Below, one piece after another: positions 1-4,650 of a DNA stretch of 5,569 nucleotides. Each line of letters opens with the position of its first letter. Position 1 is the first letter of the stretch. The stretch spans positions 1 to 5,569 of the forward strand of contig JAEOTU010000328.1 in assembly GCA_016839665.1 (NCBI GenBank), written 5' to 3'. Made by a program: the position numbers and the translations under genes. This DNA is from Candidatus Hodarchaeota archaeon (GTDB taxonomy: Archaea > Asgardarchaeota > Heimdallarchaeia > Hodarchaeales > Hodarchaeaceae). Below the pieces are notes generated by a model. That model was given only the letters and a program-made list of their open reading frames with translations, made no database searches and was not told the DNA's origin.

Positions 1-439
1 GTTTTACGGGATTTTTCAGAGTGTCTTGTGGGATATCAAGGATGCTGAACAATTCATGTGCTTTTTCATGAGCATCTTTTTTCGCCAGTCCATAGGTTGA
101 GGCAAAAATCTCAACGTTTTCCAGAGGGTTCAGCTGAAAATATAGATTCGTTCGTTCAAACTGTGGAACATAGCCGATTTTTGACAGGATTTTTTTCTTT
201 GCACTTGATTTTTTGGGTGAATGACCTGTGATTTGCACAGATCCTTTCCAGTGACGGTTACTTACTTGACAGGTCAACACTCTTATTACTGTCGTTTTCC
301 CAGCGCCGGAAATGCCTAGAATACCTATAATCTCTCCTTTATGAATATTAAATGAAATATTTTTCACGATATCCTTTTTTCCAAATCTAACATGCAGATT
401 ATCAACTTTTATTACGCTATCGCTGCTCAATTTATGCAC
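1..439 (-). CDS. ABC transporter ATP-binding protein, N-terminal part (cut by left window edge)
   Basis: This is the nucleotide-binding subunit that would hydrolyse ATP on the cytoplasmic face to drive the two ABC-2 permeases encoded just upstream. Counting from the GTG at 439, the visible 146 residues begin with a short leader and the strand IKVDNLHVRFG, with the A-loop aromatic in that stretch. Walker A, GISGAGKTT, follows at residues 42-50, and the Q-loop as GYVPQ at about 89-93. The LSGGQ signature, Walker B and H-loop lie beyond the left edge and cannot be checked. The start is uncertain. GTG 439 lies 4 bases after the permease stop and has AGGT 8 bases upstream. An in-frame ATG at 478 would overlap the permease by 35 bases, and a TTG at 430 is also possible. 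The family (DrrA/NatA-like exporter ATPases) is clear; the substrate is not. Confidence 0.93.
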   Translation of the reverse strand, partial: MHKLSSDSVIKVDNLHVRFGKKDIVKNISFNIHKGEIIGILGISGAGKTTVIRVLTCQVSNRHWKGSVQITGHSPKKSSAKKKILSKIGYVPQFERTNLYFQLNPLENVEIFASTYGLAKKDAHEKAHELFSILDIPQDTLKNPVK

Positions 440-443
440 TTCT

Positions 444-1616
444 TTATACCTGGTACTTCTTTCGTAGGAATATGCCATAGGAAAGTAGTATGCAGAACAA
501 ACTGATGAAAACAAGCGAAAATACATTGAAATTAGAAAATGTTAAATCCGTACCTTTCGTAATAACTTGCTCTAATAACGGGGGCCCATGTGATAAAGGG
601 AGAAATACTGACAGAGACTGGAGGTAGCTCGGCATGCTTTCATAAGGAATAAACATTCCGGACAACATTATGTTGATTACTAGAACAGCTACATATAACT
701 GGTTTGCTTCTCCTGAACTATTGGATAAGATACTGATAATAATGCCCAGAGTGACTCCTGGGTAACCAACAATAAGCATAGCAAGGTAAAAATTAAACAA
801 GTTTCCCTCAACATGAAGGCCCATCACCCCAGTGATGACAACGAACATTAAAAACGCTTGAAGAACGAGTAAAAAAGTGTATGTGATGTATTTAGCCGTG
901 AGTACTTCCGTCTTGGAAAGAGGTGTTAACAGAAGCCGTTTTAGCGGTTTTTCCCTAACAACAATCAGCACAGAGGGAATGAGAGAAATTGAGAAAACGA
1001 TGAATGAGAGGTTGTCAATAATCATTGTCCGATATTCTGCTTTATTCTGACTGTAATTGGGTACCTGAAAATACTCATCCACATTAAAGGAAATGACAGG
1101 TTCTAAGCCATTACTACTTCTAAAATGATCAACTGATTCCTGGAGCAAATTCAAGCGACGTTGAGTATCTTTTATGTCACTAGAGTCAATGATACTACTC
1201 ACGGTAGCCATTCTTTTAGCAACGATGTTTTCACTAAAGTCTGAAGGAATGATGAAGATGACATCAACATCTCTCGACAGTAAGAGTTCGCGTGCCTCTG
1301 ATAAAGCATGAGGATCTACTGAAACGTTGAAGCGTTTTAATAAAACTAAACCCTCTGTTTCGTCTATTGCTTGGATCATTAACGAGGAGAAATTAGCAAG
1401 CTGGGATTCACTAGAATATGGGGTGTCAATGACTTGATTATCCTGAATGACTACTGCTACTTGCAATTCTGGAGCAGTGATAGCCATAAGATTGGTTAAT
1501 GCTAAAAAAGCTACTATTATTGGTGGTAACACGAGAGTAATAGTGAAATTAAGAAAATCAGTCCGGAATATCTTGAATTCTTTTTTCACCATTGAAATTA
1601 TCCTAAATCTCGACAT
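444..1616 (-). CDS. ABC-2 type transporter permease, second of a paralogous pair
   Basis: This 390-residue membrane subunit of an ABC exporter has the ABC-2 layout: a cytoplasmic N-terminus, one helix (about 24-46), a large outer domain (about 47-198), and five more helices near 199-221, 243-268, 273-298, 303-325 and 363-385. Between helices 2 and 3 is the coupling-helix signature REKPLKRLLLTPLS (221-234), where the usual GT after REK is PL. It aligns with the upstream permease through the E-P-L-x-R-x-L-L-T-P-x-S stretch, ANQxY (304-308) and a shared SG-x(2-3)-P pattern after helix 5, so the two are paralogues likely to form a heterodimer. The ATG at 1616 lies 2 bases past the upstream TAG. 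A GAGGT element 13 bases before it, inside the end of the previous gene, could serve for ribosome binding. The outer domain has three N-x-S/T sequons (N75, N97, N187). Substrate is unknown. Confidence 0.93.
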   Translation of the reverse strand: MSRFRIISMVKKEFKIFRTDFLNFTITLVLPPIIVAFLALTNLMAITAPELQVAVVIQDNQVIDTPYSSESQLANFSSLMIQAIDETEGLVLLKRFNVSVDPHALSEARELLLSRDVDVIFIIPSDFSENIVAKRMATVSSIIDSSDIKDTQRRLNLLQESVDHFRSSNGLEPVISFNVDEYFQVPNYSQNKAEYRTMIIDNLSFIVFSISLIPSVLIVVREKPLKRLLLTPLSKTEVLTAKYITYTFLLVLQAFLMFVVITGVMGLHVEGNLFNFYLAMLIVGYPGVTLGIIISILSNSSGEANQLYVAVLVINIMLSGMFIPYESMPSYLQSLSVFLPLSHGPPLLEQVITKGTDLTFSNFNVFSLVFISLFCILLSYGIFLRKKYQV

Positions 1617-1618
1617 TT

Positions 1619-2791
1619 CTATACATCATACCTCTTAAACCTGTAAAAAATGAATGCTAGCATGAGATAACCTAAACTGAGACCAATTAACCATGTAAAA
1701 GCTGTCACGTTTACCACATTTCGATAAGCTAGATCCATGATAATATTCCTTGCATGAAGGACTGGAAAAAAGTTCCCGATGATCTTTAGAGAAGCATTAA
1801 ATCTATTCACAGGCACCATGTTCCCTGAGAATACCATTGAAATAATCAAAAAAAACAAATAAGCCTGATTGGCCGTATCTTCTGTCGGGACGAAGCTAGA
1901 AATGAATAATCCAATGTTTATACCCGTAAGAGAAGTTAATATCATGACGAGATAAAAAAATTCAATGGGTCCCTGAACAAACAACCCGAAGGAATAGACC
2001 ATGATGAAAATGAGAGAACTCTGGATAAATCCAATGAAATTGTACATTATGCATTTGGATAATATAACATCCCTCCTACTCATTGGAGTGAGAAGCATTC
2101 TTCCCAAGGGCTCCTCAGTAATTATGACTGTAGAGCTTAGATTCATCGTGGCGCTGATGATGATAAAGGGAATGACAACTGGCATGACATTGTTTAATAC
2201 CTGATTTTCCCAAGAAGGAACGACAAATTCCAGAGTTGGCAGGTTAAAAACAAACTCACTCCCGGTAAAATTTTCTTCTTCTGTCTGGATTTCAGAAATC
2301 AGGAGTAATAATAATTCCTGAAATGCTGTTGTTATTCCTTCACGCACTCTCAAGTCAGATCCGTCAATAAAGAGGGACAAAGTTAAATTTCGGTGGTAAG
2401 TGATGGACTCAGTAAAATTTTCAGCGAGATGAACAGCTACATCTACTTCTTCTAGTCGAATTTGTTCTTCAGCTGATTCAAGAGCAGATGTGAGGAAAGA
2501 ATTATCGATTTCCAAAAGTTCAAACGATTCCGTTTGATTTTCAAGTATATCAAAAAAGATATCCGAGTAATCGTGGCTATTAACAACTAAAGTGCCGTTA
2601 ACTGACAATGTAGATTGAGGTAAATGGTCGTGAGTTATCACTATGATTCGATATGGTGAAGTAAGAGATTCTCCAGCACTGAGACCGAAAAAAATAATTA
2701 TGATGGTCGGCACCAGAAACATAAGAGCCAGTGACCGCTTGTCGGACTTTATCCTTCTAAATTCTTTGATGATGAGAGAACCCAGAATCAT
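1619..2791 (-). CDS. ABC-2 type transporter permease, first gene of the export operon
   Basis: This is the partner permease, 390 residues from the ATG at 2791. Helix 1 is at about 22-40, followed by an outer domain at about 41-202. Helices 2-6 lie near 203-224, 247-271, 277-301, 309-328 and 364-383. The coupling motif TEEPLGRMLLTPMS (225-238) matches the downstream paralogue. An in-frame TTG at 2803 would add four residues, but a TATA box at 2811-2820 should start transcription at about 2791. That excludes the TTG and implies a leaderless message beginning at the ATG. The outer domain carries five N-x-T sequons (N65, N85, N125, N135, N174), and the last outer loop has two more (N332, N361), suggesting heavy archaeal N-glycosylation. 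It is the first gene of the operon, with 2 bases to the next. Drug, lipid or peptide export is possible; the sequence does not decide. Confidence 0.93.
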   Translation of the reverse strand: MILGSLIIKEFRRIKSDKRSLALMFLVPTIIIIFFGLSAGESLTSPYRIIVITHDHLPQSTLSVNGTLVVNSHDYSDIFFDILENQTESFELLEIDNSFLTSALESAEEQIRLEEVDVAVHLAENFTESITYHRNLTLSLFIDGSDLRVREGITTAFQELLLLLISEIQTEEENFTGSEFVFNLPTLEFVVPSWENQVLNNVMPVVIPFIIISATMNLSSTVIITEEPLGRMLLTPMSRRDVILSKCIMYNFIGFIQSSLIFIMVYSFGLFVQGPIEFFYLVMILTSLTGINIGLFISSFVPTEDTANQAYLFFLIISMVFSGNMVPVNRFNASLKIIGNFFPVLHARNIIMDLAYRNVVNVTAFTWLIGLSLGYLMLAFIFYRFKRYDV

Positions 2792-2810
2792 AAGACCGAT
2801 CAATATACGG

Positions 2811-2820
2811 ATTATAAAAA
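2811..2820 (-). promoter_or_regulatory. Archaeal TATA box for the ABC operon
   Basis: On the minus strand this reads TTTTTATAAT. Its centre is 25 bases before the A of the ATG at 2791, the spacing expected between an archaeal TATA box and the transcription start. There is no Shine-Dalgarno sequence between box and start, so a leaderless transcript is inferred. The bases just upstream (2821-2829), where the BRE would lie, belong to the repeated motif AATCTAGAATA. Confidence 0.55.
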
Positions 2821-2865
2821 TCTAGAATATGTCAATGACTAAACCTTCTGAAGAATTTTCATATT

Positions 2866-2883
2866 GTTAGTTACAATACTAAC
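2866..2883. promoter_or_regulatory. 18-base inverted repeat, candidate operator
   Basis: Perfect 6-base arms, GTTAGT and ACTAAC, flank TACAAT. The element sits 46 bases upstream of the operon's TATA box, in the divergent region between the exporter and nudC. The size and symmetry suit a dimeric helix-turn-helix repressor, but no regulator gene is visible in the window and the binding protein is unknown. Confidence 0.35.
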
Positions 2884-2910
2884 TCTGGGTATTATGATGT
2901 TGCTCCCCAG

Positions 2911-2931
2911 GAATCTAGAATAGTCTAATTC
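2911..2931. repeat. Imperfect inverted repeat containing the second AATCTAGAATA copy
   Basis: The arms are GAAT-TAGA and TCTA-ATTC, with one unpaired C on the left and a 4-base centre ATAG. The left part contains the 11-base motif AATCTAGAATA (2912-2922), which also occurs at 2819-2829. It could be a protein-binding site or a small hairpin; no function is shown. Confidence 0.3.
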
Positions 2932-3070
2932 TTACACCTCATGTTTTTTCTTGGAATTTTAGTTTGCTCGAGATATTTCAAGAATCGTAGCTGTATGTGG
3001 AGATAAAAAAAATGCATTTTATACTGAAACACCGATGCTTTTTAACTGGCAATTACTAATTTAAAAGGCA

Positions 3071-3080
3071 CTTTAAAAAT
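3071..3080 (+). promoter_or_regulatory. Possible TATA box for nudC
   Basis: CTTTAAAAAT is centred about 32 bases before the GTG at 3108, which would give a start point a few bases upstream of that codon. The alternative box at 3060-3067 would give a leader of about 45 bases to the internal ATG at 3135. Neither can be preferred from sequence alone. Confidence 0.3.
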
Positions 3081-3107
3081 TGAAAAAAGATTGAATGAAA
3101 GAAAGAT

Positions 3108-3953
3108 GTGAATAAACATAGAAGGGGCCTAGACATGCCATTTAAATATGAAATGAAACCCTCACTTGGCGATATCAGTCCTTGTTATTACTTTATCTTT
3201 CGTAAGAATGATTTATTGGTTTTTTTTGAGAAAGATAGAGCTGTTATCCCATTCATATCAAATATTACTGAAATTAATCTAGACATCATCCGAAAACAAT
3301 ATTTTGGACTACTAGATAACTATCCTTGTTATTTTGGAGAGGTTTCACCTGACATAGAACCACCTAAAGACATGCTATTTCTCGGGTTACGTAGTTTGTA
3401 TGGAGTATTAGAAGAAGAGCTCCTCTGGATAGCTGGTCGTGCGTTTCAACTTATAAACTGGGATAAAACAACCCAATATTGTAGTTCTTGCGGAGTTAGT
3501 ACAAAAGTTAATCCTGAAGAACGTGCAAAAATTTGTCCTAATTGTGGTCTTCTTAATTTTCCTAGGATTAGTCCAGCTATAATAGTGGGGGTCATAAACC
3601 AGAACACAACCCAAATTCTTCTCGCCAATGGTGCACGTTTCCCCTCTGATCTTTATAGTGTTCTTGCAGGATTCGTGGAACCAGGGGAGAACCTCGAGGA
3701 GTGTGTAAGGAGGGAAGTCAAAGAAGAAGTTGGTTTAGAGGTAGAAAATATTACTTATTTTGGAAGTCAGTCGTGGCCGTTTCCTGATTCTCTTATGATC
3801 GGATTCTTAACAGATTATACTAGAGGTGAAATCTCTGTTGATGAAGCTGAAATCAATGACGCAGATTGGTTTACAAAAGACAATCTCCCCCCTATTCCTA
3901 GTAAAATCAGCATTGCACGACAAATTATTGATTGGTTCGTGGCAAATTATTGA
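3108..3953 (+). CDS. nudC: NADH/NAD+ diphosphatase of the NudC Nudix family
   Basis: Members hydrolyse NAD(H) to NMN(H) and AMP; bacterial NudC also removes NAD caps from RNA. All family parts are present in the 281 residues. The Nudix-like N-terminal domain spans about 20-115. The zinc ribbon has Cys 125, 128, 143 and 146. FPRISPAII at 151-159 matches the usual YPRxxPAVI region. The Nudix box runs G188 to L210 with the catalytic pattern REVKEEVGL fitting G-x5-E-x7-RE-x2-EE-x-G exactly. The family signature SQSWPFPDS (220-228) separates this group from other Nudix enzymes; its third position is Ser where Pro is usual. Length is normal. The start may be GTG 3108 or ATG 3135; the latter has AAGGGG 9 bases upstream and gives a 272-residue protein beginning closer to the conserved domain. 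It is a lone gene, divergent from the ABC operon, likely cytoplasmic. Confidence in family is high; whether it acts on free NAD(H) or capped RNA is open. Confidence 0.95.
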   Translation: MNKHRRGLDMPFKYEMKPSLGDISPCYYFIFRKNDLLVFFEKDRAVIPFISNITEINLDIIRKQYFGLLDNYPCYFGEVSPDIEPPKDMLFLGLRSLYGVLEEELLWIAGRAFQLINWDKTTQYCSSCGVSTKVNPEERAKICPNCGLLNFPRISPAIIVGVINQNTTQILLANGARFPSDLYSVLAGFVEPGENLEECVRREVKEEVGLEVENITYFGSQSWPFPDSLMIGFLTDYTRGEISVDEAEINDADWFTKDNLPPIPSKISIARQIIDWFVANY

Positions 3954-4040
3954 AGGTATTATTTCAAACGTCGCAAATTCCCTAAAATCTAGGTATGGTA
4001 GAGAAAATATCTCGTAAATATATTATGGCACAAAGGGTAA

Positions 4041-4048
4041 TTTTAAAT
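4041..4048 (+). promoter_or_regulatory. TATA-like box before the small ORF at 4072
   Basis: TTTTAAAT is centred about 27 bases before the ATG at 4072, the spacing of an archaeal leaderless promoter. No Shine-Dalgarno sequence precedes that ATG. In DNA this AT-rich a match can arise by chance. Confidence 0.35.
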
Positions 4049-4071
4049 CTTCAACCTGTTTCAGTTGTTCT

Positions 4072-4215
4072 ATGAAACTAATTCTTCTCCTTTTCATTTT
4101 ATTATCAAGCTTCACTAATCTAAATGTTAGTTCTGAAATTATGCCTAAGCTAAACAAGACCAAAATCAGCCCTTCTTGCACAATTTTCACGGTAGCTGAG
4201 AAGGATATATCTTAA
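4072..4215 (+). CDS. Candidate small secreted or membrane protein with signal-peptide-like N-terminus
   Basis: This is an unrecognised 47-residue ORF. Its N-terminus, MKLILLLFILLSS, has a Lys followed by a strongly hydrophobic run, as in a signal peptide. A polar 30-residue tail follows with one Cys (about residue 36) and two N-x-S/T sequons (N18-V-S, N28-K-T). The ATG is the only usable start after the upstream in-frame TAA at 4015-4017, and a TATA-like box is correctly placed for a leaderless transcript. Its stop overlaps the next start as TAATG, which suggests translational coupling or a single gene broken by a frameshift. Against it: the opposite strand also has an open frame here (55 codons), and the ORF is short. 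I rate it possible, not established. Confidence 0.35.
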   Translation: MKLILLLFILLSSFTNLNVSSEIMPKLNKTKISPSCTIFTVAEKDIS

Positions 4216-4349
4216 TGAAATCGGTAGAAATAGATGAAGATTTCTACTCTTCTTCAAACCGCACAGGTACTTCTTCCCACGTTTCCTCTTTTCCTTTTCT
4301 CCTTCTCCTCTTAGTTCTTTTTCTTATGTCCTTTTCTAGAAGGAAATGA
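4215..4349 (+). CDS. Candidate small membrane-anchored protein with C-terminal helix and RRK tail
   Basis: This is an unrecognised 44-residue ORF. It has an acidic start (MKSVEIDEDF), a Ser/Thr-rich stretch (residues 12-25) with one sequon N15-R-T, a hydrophobic run FPFLLLLLVLFLMSF (26-40), and ends SRRK. Stalk, helix and basic tail is the layout of the C-terminal anchor of many archaeal surface proteins, with the tail staying inside. The gene has no signal peptide of its own, but the ORF immediately before it does and overlaps it by one base (TAATG). The two may therefore be coupled genes or the halves of one roughly 90-residue surface protein. The leucine run comes from a pyrimidine-rich DNA tract (about 4270-4336), so low-complexity DNA could mimic a helix. 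The complementary strand has a 38-codon basic ORF. Confidence 0.35.
   Translation: MKSVEIDEDFYSSSNRTGTSSHVSSFPFLLLLLVLFLMSFSRRK
4224..4247. repeat. Perfect 8-base inverted repeat (hairpin)
   Basis: GTAGAAAT and ATTTCTAC are separated by 8 bases (AGATGAAG). It lies 9 bases inside the ORF starting at 4215, so on the plus strand an RNA hairpin would form soon after the start codon. It has no U-run, so it is not a convincing terminator in either direction. Confidence 0.4.
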
Positions 4350-4510
4350 AGAAATTCCATTTTATATGACTGTCGTCACATTCTATGGCTTTTTCATCCA
4401 TTATGTGGTAAATAATCTAATATAGAGACCCTAAATCAAGTGATCTAAGAGGATATTCTCTCAAATAAATTTTAAATTAGAATGATGAAATTTGGGTAAA
4501 AAATTTTGTA

Positions 4511-4543
4511 GCAAAAATTGCCCTCATAATTGTAATTTTTTGC
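4511..4543. repeat. Inverted repeat, GCAAAAATT and AATTTTTTGC
   Basis: Nine-base arms with one extra T on the right flank a 14-base centre. TGTAGC occurs as a direct repeat around it (4507-4512 and 4545-4550). The arms are mostly A/T, so it may be fortuitous. As RNA it would form a hairpin upstream of the phosphoesterase. Confidence 0.3.
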
Positions 4544-4555
4544 ATGTAGCAATCT

Positions 4556-4593
4556 TATAATGAAATTATACTGTAATAATGCATTCATTACAG
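4556..4593. promoter_or_regulatory. Tandem palindromes, candidate operator of the metallophosphoesterase gene
   Basis: Two adjoining palindromes occur here. The first is TATAATGAAATTATA (4556-4570), with perfect 6-base arms. The second has arms CTGTAAT (4571-4577) and ATTACAG (4587-4593) around AATGCATTC, and is symmetric almost throughout apart from one extra base. A TATA-like CTTTTATC begins at 4594, touching the second palindrome. A protein bound here would cover the likely BRE/TATA region, 58 bases before the GTG at 4651. Confidence 0.4.
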
Positions 4594-4650
4594 CTTTTAT
4601 CTGGATTAAGAAAAAGTAGAATCTTAGGGTAGAAAGAGATTAAATGGGAA

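Larger units (their letters stand above)
2792..3107. other. Divergent intergenic region between the ABC operon and nudC
   Basis: No credible gene was found here. On the left it holds the operon TATA box, two inverted repeats and the 11-base direct repeat. Further right there is a perfect 12-base palindrome, AAAATGCATTTT (3009-3020), and two A/T boxes that could serve nudC: TTTAAAAG (3060-3067) and CTTTAAAAAT (3071-3080). The CTGGG/CCCAG pair at 2885-2910 has only a 5-base stem with a 16-base loop, so I give it little weight. Confidence 0.6.
4350..4650. other. AT-rich intergenic region before the metallophosphoesterase gene
   Basis: No ORF of any substance was found. The right part holds several inverted repeats: 4511-4543, 4556-4570 and 4571-4593. 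Two A/T boxes, TTATACTG (4566-4573) and CTTTTATC (4594-4601), could promote the phosphoesterase. No tRNA or rRNA was recognised. Confidence 0.6.

Noticed and set aside
2941..3006. Plus-strand 21-codon ORF starting MFFLGILVC
   Set aside because: Too short, with no promoter or ribosome-binding signal. Likely chance in AT-rich intergenic DNA.
3408..3628. Minus-strand open frames inside nudC
   Set aside because: They are complementary shadows of a gene with complete family motifs.
3948..3968. Weak hairpin TTGAA-N8-TTCAA at the nudC stop as a terminator
   Set aside because: Only five A/T-rich pairs and no T-run follows. Not distinguishable from chance.
4023..4190. Minus-strand 55-codon ORF from a GTG, with a hydrophobic N-terminal stretch and basic tail
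   Set aside because: It is antisense to the plus-strand ORF at 4072-4215, starts with GTG without Shine-Dalgarno, and its TATA-like GATATATC is only about 20 bases away. It could still be the real one; the plus strand fits slightly better.
4244..4360. Minus-strand 38-codon ORF very rich in Arg, Lys and Glu
   Set aside because: It is explained as the complement of the pyrimidine-rich leucine stretch of the plus-strand ORF at 4215. There is no well-placed promoter, and an in-frame TGA lies just upstream.
4511..4593. Possible CRISPR leader/array or structured ncRNA
   Set aside because: The repeats are inverted and differ from one another, with no regularly spaced identical units. No known RNA family was recognised.
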